This document shows, piece after piece, positions 20,887 through 31,226 of a stretch of 64,000 nucleotides of DNA. The translations under genes were made by a program, and so were the position numbers. The stretch is taken from assembly GCF_002879645.1 (NCBI RefSeq), contig NZ_PNRE01000023.1:1-64000 (forward strand). Reading direction: 5' to 3'. Below the pieces are notes generated by a model. The model was not told the origin of the DNA, searched no databases, and was given only the letters and a program-made list of their open reading frames with translations. Source of the stretch: Halomonas heilongjiangensis. Lineage in GTDB: Bacteria; Pseudomonadota; Gammaproteobacteria; Pseudomonadales; Halomonadaceae. The number at the start of each line of letters is the position of its first letter. Within the stretch, counting starts at the first letter, position 1.

Positions 20887-21855
20887 CTAGTCGCTGGCGA
20901 TCACCCGCTCACGCAGCTCCCGCGGCATCGAGAAGGTGATGGTCTCGGCGCGGCCATCGAGCTCCTGCGGGGCCGCGGCGCCGAGTGCCTGCAGCCGCTC
21001 GATCACTCCCTGCACCAGCACCTCGGGGGCACTGGCCCCGGCGGTCACGCCCACGGCCGTCACCCCGTCCAGCCAGGCGGCATCGATCTGCTCGGCGCTG
21101 TCGATCAGGTAGGCCGGGGTGCCGACCCGCTCGGAGAGTTCGCGCAGCCGGTTGGAGTTGGAGCTGTTGGGGCTGCCCACCACCAGCACCAGGTCGCTGC
21201 CGGCGGCCAGTTCCCGCACCGCATCCTGACGGTTCTGGGTGGCGTAGCAGATATCGTCATTGCGTGGCCCCTGGATCTCGGGAAACCTGGCACGCAACGC
21301 CTCGATCACCCGGGCGGTGTCATCCATGGACAGGGTGGTCTGGGTGACGAAGGCGAGTCGACTCGCCTCCTTGACCTCGAGCCGTTCGACGTCGGCCTCG
21401 TCCTCCACCAGGTAGATGCGGCCGCCATGGGAAGTGTCGTAGCGCCCCATGGTGCCCTCCACCTCGGGATGGCCCTCGTGGCCGATCAGGATGCACTCCT
21501 GGCCACGCCGGGCGTAGCGCAGCACCTCCATGTGCACCTTGGTGACCAGCGGGCAGGTCGCGTCGAAGACACGCAGCCCGCGGCGGTCGGCCTCTTCCTG
21601 CACGGCACGCGAGACGCCGTGGGCGGAGAAGATCACGATGACGTCGTCGGGCACCTCATGGAGTTCCTCGACGAACACCGCGCCGCGCTGGCGCAGGGTA
21701 TCGACCACGAAGCGGTTGTGGACCACCTCGTGGCGCACGTAGATCGGCGGGCCGAAGACATCGAGGGCGCGGTTGACGATCTCGATGGCACGGTCGACGC
21801 CGGCGCAGAAACCACGGGGATTGGCCAGCTTGATCTGCAAAGAATTAGCTTGCAT
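20887..21855 (-). CDS. ispH: 4-hydroxy-3-methylbut-2-enyl diphosphate reductase
   Basis: Last enzyme of the MEP isoprenoid pathway, a [4Fe-4S] reductase producing IPP and DMAPP. The 322 residues contain the three cluster cysteines in [16 protein letters not shown] and [11 protein letters not shown], and the catalytic Glu region [13 protein letters not shown]. It follows fkpB in the conserved ileS-lspA-fkpB-ispH order but is separated by about 235 bp of repeats, so it may have its own promoter. Also called lytB. Confidence 0.96.
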   Translation of the reverse strand: MQANSLQIKLANPRGFCAGVDRAIEIVNRALDVFGPPIYVRHEVVHNRFVVDTLRQRGAVFVEELHEVPDDVIVIFSAHGVSRAVQEEADRRGLRVFDATCPLVTKVHMEVLRYARRGQECILIGHEGHPEVEGTMGRYDTSHGGRIYLVEDEADVERLEVKEASRLAFVTQTTLSMDDTARVIEALRARFPEIQGPRNDDICYATQNRQDAVRELAAGSDLVLVVGSPNSSNSNRLRELSERVGTPAYLIDSAEQIDAAWLDGVTAVGVTAGASAPEVLVQGVIERLQALGAAAPQELDGRAETITFSMPRELRERVIASD

Positions 21856-21917
21856 GGTTGCCTTGCCTTGATGCTCAACGCACCGGTAACGAATTGCGGG
21901 CGCCGGGGTGGGCCCCT

Positions 21918-22002
21918 ATGGGGTCAGACCCCAACCGAATCATCATGTCTGTCGCAGTGCCACTTACCCAGCCTGACCGACTCCGCCGGGGTCTGACCCC
22001 TT
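21918..22002. repeat. 85-bp GGGGTCAGACCCC-bounded element, copy 1
   Basis: It starts ATGGGGTCAGACCCC and ends GCCGGGGTCTGACCCC; the ends are inverted copies of each other and each is itself nearly palindromic. A second element of exactly the same length with the same ends lies at 32550-32634. The interiors differ but share fragments. It sits between ispH and fkpB, with no coding capacity. Confidence 0.7.
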
Positions 22003-22022
22003 GAGTGGGTCGCCTCCACCAG

Positions 22023-22067
22023 GGCGCCTGTCGGCGCCAATCGCCCAGCGGAGCTGGGCTCCTACAG
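22023..22067. repeat. REP-like double hairpin
   Basis: GGCGCC-tgtc-GGCGCC is followed by GCCCAGC-gga-GCTGGGC and TCCTACAG. On the minus strand it reads CTGTAGGAGCCCAGC..., which resembles the GTAGGAGC-headed REP sequences of pseudomonads. It is adjacent to the 85-bp element and downstream of fkpB on its strand. No second copy was noticed in the window. Confidence 0.45.
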
Positions 22068-22092
22068 TGAGCCTGGTCGACTCGGCATCCGC

Positions 22093-22554
22093 TCAGTGGG
22101 TCGTGGCGGGCTTCACGTCGATCACTTCCACCTCGAAGGTCAGGGTACGCCCCGCCAGCGGATGATTGAAGTCCACTTCCACCTGGTCGTCGTCGATGCG
22201 GGTGATCACGCCGGGCAGTTCGCCGCCGGCGGCATCGGCGAAGGACATTACCATCCCCACTTCCGGTTCATCGCTCTCGAAGTCGTCGCGCTTGAGCAGC
22301 TGGATGTTCTGCGGATTGTGCTGGCCGAAGGCGTGCTCCGGGGTGATCTCGAAGCTGCCGGTGTCCCCGTCGGTCAGCCCCTTGAGCGGTGCCTCGAAGC
22401 CCGGCGGCAGGTTGCCGTCGCCGACCTGGAAGGTGGCGGGCGCCTTGTCGCGGGTGGAGTCCACCACGGTGCCGTCTTCCAGCCTGAGGGTGAAGTGCAG
22501 GGTCACTTCCATGCCCTCGTCGATACGATGCCCCTGTGACTGTTGGTCGCTCAT
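22093..22554 (-). CDS. fkpB: FKBP-type peptidyl-prolyl isomerase FkpB (SlpA)
   Basis: Cytosolic proline isomerase and chaperone of the SlyD/SlpA type. The 153 residues start with a short FKBP half (VTLHFTLRLEDGTVVDSTRD), contain the inserted IF chaperone domain (about residues 75-125), and close with GRTLTFEVEVIDV. It lacks the His-rich metal tail of SlyD, and its position between lspA and ispH matches E. coli fkpB, so SlpA/FkpB is preferred. Confidence 0.92.
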   Translation of the reverse strand: MSDQQSQGHRIDEGMEVTLHFTLRLEDGTVVDSTRDKAPATFQVGDGNLPPGFEAPLKGLTDGDTGSFEITPEHAFGQHNPQNIQLLKRDDFESDEPEVGMVMSFADAAGGELPGVITRIDDDQVEVDFNHPLAGRTLTFEVEVIDVKPATTH

Positions 22555-22651
22555 TGCGTTCTCTCGAAACTCGCGGGTTGCCGCCTGATCCCTCTCATGG
22601 GACGCCGCAACCGTGAATGAATTCGCTCTGCGGGGCGTGTCGTGGCCGCCG

Positions 22652-23212
22652 CTAGCCCTGGCGCCGCCGTGCCCGGCGCCGCTCGCCGATGGTGGACTCC
22701 CAGATCAGCCCGATGGCCCCCAGGGTGATGCCGATGTCCGCCACGTTGAAGGCCGGGTAGTACCAGCCGGCGACGTGGAAGGAGAGGAAGTCGACCACAT
22801 GGCCGTGTACCAGGCGATCATAGAGGTTGCCCAGGGCACCACCGATGATCAGCGCCAGCGACGCGGCGAGCAGCTTCTCGTCGGCCTTGAGCCGCGTCAT
22901 CCAGATCGTCAGGCCGATGCTGGCCCCCACCGCGATCACGGCGAAGAACCAGCGCTGCCAGCCGGGGTGGCCGGCCAGGAAGCTGAAGGCCGCACCGGTG
23001 TTGTGCAGCAGCGTCAGGTTGAAGAACGGCAGCACTTCCACCGGCTGGGCATAGCTCAGCAGGCCGGCGGCCAGCGCCTTGGTGCCCAGGTCGAGCACGA
23101 TCACCGCCGCGGCCAGCCATAGCCAGCGCAGCGGGCGGTGCAGGGGTTCCACCTGGGTATCCTTCCGGGGCTCTCGCTTGCCGCTCACGCTCAGTTCGCC
23201 TCTCTCGGCCAT
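22652..23212 (-). CDS. lspA: Lipoprotein signal peptidase (signal peptidase II)
   Basis: Inner-membrane aspartyl protease that removes signal peptides from diacylglyceryl-prolipoproteins. The 186 residues have four hydrophobic segments after a longer than usual hydrophilic N-terminus of about 28 residues. The catalytic Asp regions are GNLYDRLVHG and FNVADIGIT. It starts nine bases after ileS, in the conserved ileS-lspA pair. Confidence 0.95.
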   Translation of the reverse strand: MAERGELSVSGKREPRKDTQVEPLHRPLRWLWLAAAVIVLDLGTKALAAGLLSYAQPVEVLPFFNLTLLHNTGAAFSFLAGHPGWQRWFFAVIAVGASIGLTIWMTRLKADEKLLAASLALIIGGALGNLYDRLVHGHVVDFLSFHVAGWYYPAFNVADIGITLGAIGLIWESTIGERRRARRRQG

Positions 23213-23221
23213 CTCATCGAC

Positions 23222-26056
23222 TCATGCAAAGTGTCGGGTTTCGCCGGGACCTTCCGGCAGGTTGCTGATGCAGCGCCCGCACAGGTCGGGGTGCTCGCCG
23301 TGCGACCCCACATCCTCGCGATGGTGCCAGCAGCGCTCGCACTTCTTGTGTGCGCTCGCCGCCACGGCCACCTTCAGGCCGTCGAGGTCGGTGGCTTCGG
23401 CGGCCTGGCCGTCGGCGAGCGGTGCCAGGTGCACCTCGCTGGTCAGCATCACGAAGCGCAGCTCGTCGCCCAGCTTGGCCAGGGTCGCCCGCAGCTCGTC
23501 GTCGACGAACAGCGTCACCTCGGCGGCCAGGCTGCCCTTGATGGTCTTGGCGTTGCGGGCGTCCTCCAGGCACTTGTTCACCGCCTGCTTGACCTCGAGC
23601 ACCTGCTCCCAGAAGTCGCGCCCCATCTCGGCACCGTCCGCCAGGGTCGAGAGCCCGCCATAGTAGGTCTCGAGCAGCACGCTGTCGCCGCGCTTGCCGG
23701 GGATGTTCTCGAAGATCTCCTCGGCGGTGAACGACAGGATCGGCGCCACCCAGCGCGACAGAGCTTCCACCACCTGGTAGAGCGCGGTCTGGGCACTGCG
23801 GCGCGCCACCGACTCGGCCTGGGTGGTGTACTGGCGATCCTTGATCACGTCCAGGTAGAAGCCACCCAGCTCGCGGGCACAGAAGCCGTGCACCTGCTGG
23901 TAGACGTCGAGGAAGCGATACTCCTCATAGGCGCGCTCGATGCGGGCCTGGAGCTGGGCGGCGCGGTCGACCACCCACTGGTCCAGCGCCAGCATGTCGT
24001 CGAAGGCCAGGGCGTCGCGCTCGGGATCGAAGCCGTTGAGGTTGGCGAGCAGGAAGCGCGCGGTGTTGCGGATGCGACGGTAGACGTCGGCGGTGCGCTT
24101 GAGGATCTCGTCGGAGACCGCCATCTCGCCGGCGTAGTCGGTGGAGGCGACCCACAGGCGCAGGATATCGGCGCCGAGCTTGTCCATCACCTCCTGGGGG
24201 GCCACCACGTTGCCCACCGACTTGGACATCTTGCGGCCATGGGCGTCCACGGTGAAGCCGTGGGTCAGCAGGCCGCGATACGGCGGGTGGCCGTCGATGG
24301 CGCAGCCGGTCAGCAGCGAGGAGTGGAACCAGCCGCGGTGCTGGTCGGAGCCCTCCAGGTAGAGGTCGGCCCGCGGCCCCTGGTCGTGGCCGTGGGGGTG
24401 GGAGCCGCGCAGCACGTGGCGGTGGGTGGTGCCGGAGTCGAACCAGACGTCCAGGGTGTCGGTGACCTTGTCGTAGTCGGCGGCCTCCTCGCCCAGCAGC
24501 TCGGCCGGGTCGAGACGGAACCAGGCGTCGATGCCCTCGACCTCGACGCGCTGGGCGGCCCGCTCCATCAGCTCGACGGTGCGCGGATGCAGCTCGCCGG
24601 TGGCCTTGTGCAGGAAGAAGGGGATCGGTACGCCCCAGTTGCGCTGGCGCGAGATGCACCAGTCCGGGCGGTTGGCGATCATGGCATGCAGGCGCGCCTG
24701 GCCCCAGGCCGGGGTGAAGCGGGTCGCCTCGATGCCCTCCAGCGCCTTTTCCCGCAGGGTCTTGCCGTCCTTGCCCTCGATGTCCATGCCCACGAACCAC
24801 TGGGCGGTGGCCCGGTAGATCACCGGGGTCTTGTGGCGCCAGCAGTGCATGTAGCTGTGGGTGATGGTCTTGTGGGCCAGCAGCGCCCCGACCTCGGCGA
24901 GCTTCTCGACGATCCGCGGGTTGGCCTTCCAGATCAGCTGGCCGCCGAAGTACGGGAGGTCGTCGGCGTAGACGCCATCGCCCTGCACCGGGCTCTTGAT
25001 CTCGCTGAAGTCCATGCCGTGGGCACGGCAGGTGACGAAGTCGTCGACGCCGTAGGCCGGGGCCGAGTGGACGATGCCGGTGCTGCCGACCTCGGACTCG
25101 ACGTAGTCGGCCAGGTAGACCGGCGACAGGCGGTCATAGAAGGGATGGCGGAAGGTGACGCCGTCGAGCCGCTCGCCGGTGGCGGTGGCGATGATCTCGC
25201 CCTCGAGCCCGAAGCGCTCGAGGCACGACTCCACCAGCTCCTCGGCGAGCACCAGCAGCCGTTCGCCGGCATCGACCAGGGCGTAGGTGAACTCGGGGTG
25301 GACGTTCAGCGCCTGGTTGGCCGGCACGGTCCAGGGGGTGGTGGTCCAGATCACGATGGCGGCGGGCTTGGGCAGCGCCTCCAGGCCGAAGGCGGCGGCC
25401 AGCCCGGCCTCGTCGGCGGCCGGGAAGGCCACGTCGATGGCATCGGACTGCTTGTCGGCGTACTCCACCTCGGCCTCGGCCAGGGCCGAGCCGCAGTCGA
25501 AGCACCAGTTGACCGGCTTGAGGCCCTTGAAGACGAAGCCCGCCTCGACCATGTCGGCGAGCGCACGGATCTCGCCGGCCTCGTTGGCGAAGTCCATGGA
25601 GCGGTAGGGGTTGCCCCAGTCGCCGACCACCCCCAGGCGCACGAAGTCACTCAACTGCGCCTGGATCTGCTCGCCGGCGTACTCGCGGCACAGCGCGCGG
25701 GCGCGCTCGGGGGCGAGGTGCTTGCCGTGGGTGGTCTCCACCTTGTGCTCGATGGGCAGGCCGTGGCAGTCCCAGCCCGGCACGTAGGGGGCATCGAGCC
25801 CGGCCAGGTTCTTCGACTTGACGATGATGTCCTTGAGGATCTTGTTGACGGCGTGACCGATATGGATGCTGCCGTTGGCGTAGGGAGGGCCGTCGTGCAG
25901 CACGAACAGTTCCCGCCCCCGGCGCTCCTCGCGCAGGCGATGGTAGAGATCCAGCTTGTCCCACTGGGCCAGCCGCTCGGGCTCACGCTTGGGCAGCATG
26001 CCGCGCATGGGAAAGTCGGTTTCTGGCAGGTTCAGAGTGTGCTTGTAGTCGCTCAT
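23222..26056 (-). CDS. ileS: Isoleucyl-tRNA synthetase
   Basis: Charges tRNA-Ile and edits valine. The 944 residues show class I signatures: [10 protein letters not shown] (HIGH) near residue 58 and [10 protein letters not shown] (KMSKS) near residue 600. The CP1 editing domain lies between them, and a C-terminal zinc site is visible as CERCWHH...LCGRCISNL. This is the bacterial type, sensitive in principle to mupirocin, as opposed to the eukaryote-like form. It sits between ribF and lspA. Confidence 0.97.
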   Translation of the reverse strand: MSDYKHTLNLPETDFPMRGMLPKREPERLAQWDKLDLYHRLREERRGRELFVLHDGPPYANGSIHIGHAVNKILKDIIVKSKNLAGLDAPYVPGWDCHGLPIEHKVETTHGKHLAPERARALCREYAGEQIQAQLSDFVRLGVVGDWGNPYRSMDFANEAGEIRALADMVEAGFVFKGLKPVNWCFDCGSALAEAEVEYADKQSDAIDVAFPAADEAGLAAAFGLEALPKPAAIVIWTTTPWTVPANQALNVHPEFTYALVDAGERLLVLAEELVESCLERFGLEGEIIATATGERLDGVTFRHPFYDRLSPVYLADYVESEVGSTGIVHSAPAYGVDDFVTCRAHGMDFSEIKSPVQGDGVYADDLPYFGGQLIWKANPRIVEKLAEVGALLAHKTITHSYMHCWRHKTPVIYRATAQWFVGMDIEGKDGKTLREKALEGIEATRFTPAWGQARLHAMIANRPDWCISRQRNWGVPIPFFLHKATGELHPRTVELMERAAQRVEVEGIDAWFRLDPAELLGEEAADYDKVTDTLDVWFDSGTTHRHVLRGSHPHGHDQGPRADLYLEGSDQHRGWFHSSLLTGCAIDGHPPYRGLLTHGFTVDAHGRKMSKSVGNVVAPQEVMDKLGADILRLWVASTDYAGEMAVSDEILKRTADVYRRIRNTARFLLANLNGFDPERDALAFDDMLALDQWVVDRAAQLQARIERAYEEYRFLDVYQQVHGFCARELGGFYLDVIKDRQYTTQAESVARRSAQTALYQVVEALSRWVAPILSFTAEEIFENIPGKRGDSVLLETYYGGLSTLADGAEMGRDFWEQVLEVKQAVNKCLEDARNAKTIKGSLAAEVTLFVDDELRATLAKLGDELRFVMLTSEVHLAPLADGQAAEATDLDGLKVAVAASAHKKCERCWHHREDVGSHGEHPDLCGRCISNLPEGPGETRHFA

Positions 26057-26066
26057 ATCCTGGGGG

Positions 26067-27113
26067 TCAGCCGTCGTCGTGGTCGGCGGGCAGGCCCGCC
26101 GAGGAATCGGAAATCACGGCCTCGCGCGCCAAGGGCGCCGATGCCAGAGGAAGGGTGTCGTCCGCCGCCTGCTCGCCGGCGGCAGCGTGTTCGAGAAAGT
26201 ACCGCCGCGCACGCTGCAGGTCGGTGCCGATCTGATGCTTGAGGGCGTCGAAATCCGCGAACTTCACCTCGCCGCGCAGCTTGGCGCAGGGGAAGACCGT
26301 CAGTCGCTGGCCGTAGAGGTCGCCATCGAAATCGAACAGGTGCACCTCCAGCACGGGGCGCTGACTCCCCAGGGTGGGACGCCAGCCGATGTTGCCCACG
26401 CCGCGCAGGCGACGGCCGTCGGGCAGCTCGCCGATCACCGCATAGACGCCCTGCAGCGCCAGCGGCCGGGGCGGCTGGGGCAGGTTGGCGGTGGGCACGC
26501 CGATGGTGCGGCCGAGCTGCTGGTCGGGCACCACCCGGCCGCCCAGGCGGTAGGGGCGCCCCAGCATGCGCGCCGCGCCGCTGAAGTTGCCGCTGGCCAG
26601 CAGGGTGCGCACCCGGCTGCTGGAGACGCGCTCGTCGTCGAGGGTGAAGGTGCGGGTGTGCTCGACGCTGAAGCCCCGCGCCTCGCCCACCTCGGTGAGC
26701 AGGTGGAAGTCGCCGCGGCGGTCGCAGCCGAAGCGGAAGTCGTCGCCCACCACCAGGTGGCGCACGCCCAGGCCGTCGATCAGCACCCGGTCGATGAATT
26801 CCTCGGCGGTCAGGCTGCGCAGGGCGTCGTTGAACGGCAGGCAGAGGATGCGCTCGACGCCGGCCTCGACCAGCAGGCGCACCTTCTCGCGCAGGCGGGT
26901 CAGCCGCGGCGGGGCCTGGTCACCGGCGAAGAACTCGCGGGGCTGGGGCTCGAAGACCACCACCGTCACCGGCAGGCCGAGCACGGCGGCCTGCTCGCGG
27001 CACTGGTCGAGGATCGCCTGGTGGCCGCGGTGCACCCCATCGAAGTTGCCGATGGTGGCCACGCAGCCGCGATGCTCCTCGCGCAGATTGTGCAGTCCTC
27101 GAATCACTCGCAT
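26067..27113 (-). CDS. ribF: Bifunctional riboflavin kinase / FMN adenylyltransferase
   Basis: Makes FMN and FAD from riboflavin. The 348 residues have an N-terminal nucleotidyltransferase ([13 protein letters not shown], HxGH-type) and a C-terminal riboflavin kinase domain ([11 protein letters not shown] around the middle). A C-terminal extension of about 40 residues beyond the kinase is low in complexity. The ATG at 27113 gives the usual [11 protein letters not shown]-terminus; a GTG four codons upstream is the alternative. It is ten bases before ileS and surely co-transcribed with it. Confidence 0.95.
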   Translation of the reverse strand: MRVIRGLHNLREEHRGCVATIGNFDGVHRGHQAILDQCREQAAVLGLPVTVVVFEPQPREFFAGDQAPPRLTRLREKVRLLVEAGVERILCLPFNDALRSLTAEEFIDRVLIDGLGVRHLVVGDDFRFGCDRRGDFHLLTEVGEARGFSVEHTRTFTLDDERVSSSRVRTLLASGNFSGAARMLGRPYRLGGRVVPDQQLGRTIGVPTANLPQPPRPLALQGVYAVIGELPDGRRLRGVGNIGWRPTLGSQRPVLEVHLFDFDGDLYGQRLTVFPCAKLRGEVKFADFDALKHQIGTDLQRARRYFLEHAAAGEQAADDTLPLASAPLAREAVISDSSAGLPADHDDG

Positions 27114-27232
27114 GGGAATCGCCACGGGCCCCGTAGAGGTTGGAACATGTAAAGTGCAGGATTATACCGGACAGCCGGTCCCTTGACAGCCGCGGCCGGT
27201 TGGTCTTTGCCCTGCGCCGCTCCCGGGCCGAC

Positions 27233-28300
27233 CTAAGGCACCACGGGATAGCCATTGGCATCCAGCGCCATGCCCTCGAAACCGAACCCGTAGGGGCCGA
27301 GGGCCCCGACCTCCAGGCGCCAGCGATTGTCGCGGCCGAAACGCACGGCCTGCATCATGCCGGCCAGGTCCAGGCGCCAGGCCTCGCCCTCGCGAACGAA
27401 GAAGTACGGCGGGCAGCGGCGCTCGGCCACGGGGGCGAGCAGCACCACGCGACGGGCGTCGGCGGCGGTCAGCTCCCGGGCGACCGGACAGCCCGCCAGG
27501 CTACGTGCCATGTTGTCCATCTGCGCCGGGGTCATCACCCAGTCGGCCAGCATGCGTCGCGTCTCGCGGCCGTAGATCGCCAGCTCGGGGTTGTCGTTGC
27601 GCTGCTGCATGGCGCGGCGATAGGCCGCCAGCACATCGTGCGGCGTGGCACCATCGGCGATCACCACCTGTGCCTCGTCGGCAGCCGTGGCCCCCTCCCC
27701 CAGGCGCGCCGGCATGCGTGCCCCGGCCCCCCCACTGCCCGCGAGGGCCGGGAGCACCTCGCCCTCGGCGGTCTCGGCCTGCGCCACGATCAGCTCCGTA
27801 CTGGCCAGGATGCCGTCGGCCACCCGCCCCACGGCGAAGAACTCGGTCATCTGCCGCGCCTCGACATAAGCGACGAAGGCATCGACGAAGACCGCCTCCA
27901 GCCCATGCCCCACCTCGAGGCGCACCTCGTTGGCCGCCACGTCCAGCACCAGCAGCAGGCCCCGACCGGCGTCCCCGCCCGCCCCCAGCCCGTGGCGCCG
28001 GAAATGGTCGACGGCGAAGCGATCCAGGTCGCCGAGCTCACGCCCGATCACCACCCGGTAGTCGATGCCGTGATCGGCCCCCAGCAGCGCATGGTAGTCA
28101 CTCAGGCGCTCCCGCTCGGCGTCCGCCAGCAGCCCGACCCGATCCTCCACCAGCTCGGGGCCCCGCGGCCACCAGGGCGAGCCGAGCAGCACCAGCGCCG
28201 CCAGCCCCAGGGGCCCCCACCAGGCCAAGCGCCACCCCCGCCCGGCCAGCAGCAGCGCCAGGAGCAACAGCCCGGCGCCGACCACCGGCACGACGGCCAC
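27233..28300 (-). CDS. TPM-domain membrane protein
   Basis: A 355-residue protein with two N-terminal hydrophobic segments (about 5-20 and 25-45), then a TPM domain (about 50-180; begins VEDRVGLLADAERERLSDY) and a C-terminal region of unknown fold with several Cys. TPM domains occur in membrane-linked proteins with proposed phosphatase or photosystem-repair roles, often beside LemA. It begins with GTG at 28300, spaced by a GGAG inside the end of lemA, so the two are coupled. The role here is unknown; envelope stress is a reasonable guess. Confidence 0.75.
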   Translation of the reverse strand: MAVVPVVGAGLLLLALLLAGRGWRLAWWGPLGLAALVLLGSPWWPRGPELVEDRVGLLADAERERLSDYHALLGADHGIDYRVVIGRELGDLDRFAVDHFRRHGLGAGGDAGRGLLLVLDVAANEVRLEVGHGLEAVFVDAFVAYVEARQMTEFFAVGRVADGILASTELIVAQAETAEGEVLPALAGSGGAGARMPARLGEGATAADEAQVVIADGATPHDVLAAYRRAMQQRNDNPELAIYGRETRRMLADWVMTPAQMDNMARSLAGCPVARELTAADARRVVLLAPVAERRCPPYFFVREGEAWRLDLAGMMQAVRFGRDNRWRLEVGALGPYGFGFEGMALDANGYPVVP

Positions 28301-28302
28301 GG

Positions 28303-28914
28303 CTAGAACTCCACCGCGAAGGGCTCGGTGGCGGCGGGGCTCGCCTCGAAGTAGTCCCGCGACCGCAGCCCCATCGGCTCGGCGACCCAGCGGCCCACGA
28401 AACCGCGCAGGCCGGCGTTGTACTCACGCACCGCCTCGTTGTAGCGCATGCGCGCCACATTGAGGCGATTCTCGCTGCCCTCGAGCTGGGCCTGGAAGCG
28501 CAGGAACTGGTCGCCGGAGCGCAGGTCGGGATGCTCGCCGGCTTGCCGCATCAGCCGGCCGAGGTCCTGGGACAGGGCCGCATCCAGCCCGGCGATCCGC
28601 GAGGTCTCGATCTCGTGGGCCTCCCCCAGCGCCTCGCTCAACGCCTCGGCACGCTCACGGACCAGGCGCACCAGGGTCTCGCTCTCGTGCGTCATGTATT
28701 GCCGCAAGCTGCGCACCAGATTGGGCACCAGGTCGGCGCGGCGCTGCAGGTTGCTCTCGACATCGGCCCAGGCCGCGTCGACGGCCTCTTCGCCCGCCAC
28801 CAGCCGACTGTGAGTCAGCCAGGGCACGCTGATCAGCCCCACCCCCAGCAGCACGATGATCAGCAGCCGCACGATCCCACCATCGATCCCGCGCTTCCCG
28901 TTCCCTGCGTCCAT
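28303..28914 (-). CDS. LemA family protein
   Basis: A 203-residue protein with one N-terminal transmembrane helix (about 15-35) and a helical LemA domain containing the family patterns AWADVESNLQRRADLVPNLV and the closing YNEAVREYNAGLRGFVGRW. The LemA fold is a periplasmic-side or cytoplasmic helical bundle of unknown biochemical role. It pairs with the TPM-domain gene immediately downstream, a conserved association. Confidence 0.85.
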   Translation of the reverse strand: MDAGNGKRGIDGGIVRLLIIVLLGVGLISVPWLTHSRLVAGEEAVDAAWADVESNLQRRADLVPNLVRSLRQYMTHESETLVRLVRERAEALSEALGEAHEIETSRIAGLDAALSQDLGRLMRQAGEHPDLRSGDQFLRFQAQLEGSENRLNVARMRYNEAVREYNAGLRGFVGRWVAEPMGLRSRDYFEASPAATEPFAVEF

Positions 28915-28989
28915 GCCGGACCCTCCCGACCCTTGTGATATGCCATCCCATGATAGTAGCGCCGGCCGACACCGCCTGCAGAAGCGGCC

Positions 28990-30618
28990 CTACCCCTTCA
29001 TCCGGAAATGCCGGACCCGCACACCGAACGCCGCCAGCCAGGCGAAATAGACCGCCGCGCCGGCCACCACCAGCGCCGCCAGCCACTGCACCCGGGTCCA
29101 CACGCCCCAGCCCAGCCACTGCTGCCAGTCGGGCGCGAGCCACGCCAGGCCCACGCCCATCACCGTGCACCCGCCCAGCAGTTGCACGGCGTAGCGCCCC
29201 CAGCCGGGCTGGAACACCAGCACCCGCTCCTTGTGGAGCAGCCAGCCCAGCAGGCCGGCGTTGAGGAAGGCCGAGAGCGCCGTGGCCAGGGCCAGGCCGG
29301 CGTGGGCCAGCGGCCAGATCAGGATCAGGTTGAACACCATGTTGGCGACCATGGCGATGATGCCGATCTTCACCGGGGTCCGGGTGTTCTGGCGGGCGAA
29401 GAAGCCCGGCGCCAGCACCTTGATCAGCATGAAGGCCACTAACCCGAGGGAATAAGCCCTGAGACTCATCGCCGCCATGGCGATGTCGCGTTCGGTCATG
29501 GCGCCGTAGTGGAACAGCGAGATCAGCAGCGGCTCGGCGAGCACCGCCAGGGCCAGCGCCGCAGGCAGGCCCAGCAGCAGCACGGCGCGGATCGCCCAGT
29601 CGAGCATGGCGGCGAAGTGCTCGCCGGACTGCTCGGCATGCCGCTTGGAGAGCGCCGGCAGGATCACGGTACCGATGGCGATGCCGAACACCCCCAGCGG
29701 CAGCTCCACCAGGCGGTCGGAGTAGTAGAGCCAGGAGACGCTGCCCGGCGCCAGCAGCGAGGCCAGCACGGTGTCCAGCAGCAGGTTGATCTGGGAGACC
29801 GAGACGCCGAACAGCGCCGGCGCCATCAGCACCAGGATGCGCCTCACCCCGCTGTGGGCGAAATCGGGCCAGGGCCTGGGCATCAGCCCCAGCCGCACCA
29901 GGAAGGGGACCTGGAAGGCGAGCTGGGCGAGCCCCGCGATCAGCACCCCCCAGGCCAGCGCCATGGCCGGCTCGTCCATCAAGGGCGTGAGCAGCAGCGC
30001 CGCCCCGATCAGCGACAGGTTGAGCAGCACCGGGGTGAAGGCCGGCACCGCGAAGCGATTCCAGGTGTTGAGCACGCTGCCGGCGAAGGCGGTCAGCGAG
30101 ACCAGCAGCAGGTAGGGGAAGGTCAGCTGCAGCATGTCGGCGGTGAGCGCCAGCTTGGCCGGGTCGCGGCCGAAGCCGGGGGCGAAGACCCACACCAGCC
30201 AGGGGGCCGCCAGCATGAAGACGGCGGTGATCAGCGCCAGCACCGCGGTGAGGCTGCCGGCCACCGCATCGAGCAGCTCGCGCACCTCGCGCTTGCTGCC
30301 ACGGGTGGCGTATTCCGAGAGCACCGGCACGAAGGCCTGGTTGAAGGCCCCCTCGGCGAACAGGCGGCGCATGAAGTTGGGGATCTTGAAGGCGACGAAG
30401 AAGGCGTCGGCGCCGCTACCGGCACCGAACAGGGTGGCCACCACCACGTCGCGCATCAGCCCCATGACCCTCGAGAGCAGGGTCATGACGCTGACCACCA
30501 GCCCCGAGCGCATCAGGCCACCGCCCTTGGGCGCCACCACGCGGTCGTCGTCGGCCGGCACGGCAGGCGTGTCGCGGGCCGGGACGGGAGGCTGTCGGTC
30601 CTGTTCGCGGTCGTTCAC
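28990..30618 (-). CDS. murJ: Lipid II flippase MurJ
   Basis: Moves lipid-linked peptidoglycan precursor across the inner membrane. It is a MOP-superfamily protein with about 14 hydrophobic segments, containing SRVMGLMRDVVVATLFGAG and FAEGAFNQAFVPVLSEY, typical MurJ signatures. A GTG at 30618 with the ribosome-binding site GGAAGAG gives 542 residues with a 35-residue hydrophilic N-terminal extension; an ATG at 30513 would give a protein close to E. coli length. It is between rpsT and the TPM/LemA pair. Also called mviN. Confidence 0.94.
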   Translation of the reverse strand: MNDREQDRQPPVPARDTPAVPADDDRVVAPKGGGLMRSGLVVSVMTLLSRVMGLMRDVVVATLFGAGSGADAFFVAFKIPNFMRRLFAEGAFNQAFVPVLSEYATRGSKREVRELLDAVAGSLTAVLALITAVFMLAAPWLVWVFAPGFGRDPAKLALTADMLQLTFPYLLLVSLTAFAGSVLNTWNRFAVPAFTPVLLNLSLIGAALLLTPLMDEPAMALAWGVLIAGLAQLAFQVPFLVRLGLMPRPWPDFAHSGVRRILVLMAPALFGVSVSQINLLLDTVLASLLAPGSVSWLYYSDRLVELPLGVFGIAIGTVILPALSKRHAEQSGEHFAAMLDWAIRAVLLLGLPAALALAVLAEPLLISLFHYGAMTERDIAMAAMSLRAYSLGLVAFMLIKVLAPGFFARQNTRTPVKIGIIAMVANMVFNLILIWPLAHAGLALATALSAFLNAGLLGWLLHKERVLVFQPGWGRYAVQLLGGCTVMGVGLAWLAPDWQQWLGWGVWTRVQWLAALVVAGAAVYFAWLAAFGVRVRHFRMKG

Positions 30619-30654
30619 GGCTCTCTTCCTTGGGAGACCTCGGGGTGACGGGCA

Positions 30655-30682
30655 CAAAAAAACCGGCCACAGCCGGTTTTTC
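30655..30682 (-). terminator. Rho-independent terminator of rpsT
   Basis: The stem AAAAACCGGC/GCCGGTTTTT with a short loop is symmetrical, with a T run on the minus strand. It lies 58 bp after rpsT and just before murJ. Confidence 0.87.
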
Positions 30683-30739
30683 TGTTCAAGTGCCTATCCG
30701 GCCGTAAGAAACATCCGCCCCCGAGGGAGCAGGCGAGTC

Positions 30740-31006
30740 TCAGGCGGCCAGGGCCTTGATACGCTTGTTCAGGCGGCTCTTCAGGCGTGCGGCCTTCTTC
30801 TTGGAGAGCACGTCCTTGTCGGCGATGCGATCGATGACCGGCTGCGCCTTCTGGAAGGCGGTCATGGCCTCGGCGTGGTCACCACCGTTGATGGCCTTGA
30901 TGACGCGCTTGATGTAGGTGCGCACCATGGAGCGCTGGCTCGCCTTCAGGACACGACGACCTTCCGCCTGGCGGGCACGCTTGCGGGCTTGCTTGCTGTT
31001 TGCCAC
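30740..31006 (-). CDS. rpsT: 30S ribosomal protein S20
   Basis: An 88-residue basic protein (MANSKQARKRARQAEGRR...) that binds 16S rRNA in the small subunit; length and sequence are standard. It begins with GTG at 31006, preceded by AAGGAG at 8-nt spacing. In E. coli rpsT also has a non-AUG start (UUG), linked to translational autoregulation, so a similar control is possible. A TAGAAT -10-like box lies about 160 bp upstream (31166-31171). Confidence 0.96.
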   Translation of the reverse strand: MANSKQARKRARQAEGRRVLKASQRSMVRTYIKRVIKAINGGDHAEAMTAFQKAQPVIDRIADKDVLSKKKAARLKSRLNKRIKALAA

Positions 31007-31226
31007 TGAACTGTCTCCTTGGAGATTCTGTCGCCGCCGGATTCTGGGCGGCTTCGATAACGTATTGATCCGGCAGGAAGGTTTGAGCCTTTCCGCCGGC
31101 GTGGCCATCTGGCCGACCGCTTGACATCAGCGATCGTTCACGGGCCGTGTCTGAGAGGATGGCATATTCTACCACAGCCCGTGATGCGCTTGCTATAGCT
31201 GCGGCCCCCTGGCGAGGGGCGCCGGG

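Noticed and set aside
23138-26242. Long plus-strand frame (over 1000 codons) opposite ileS
   Set aside because: ileS is complete and unambiguous; the opposite frame shows no domain and is a compositional shadow.
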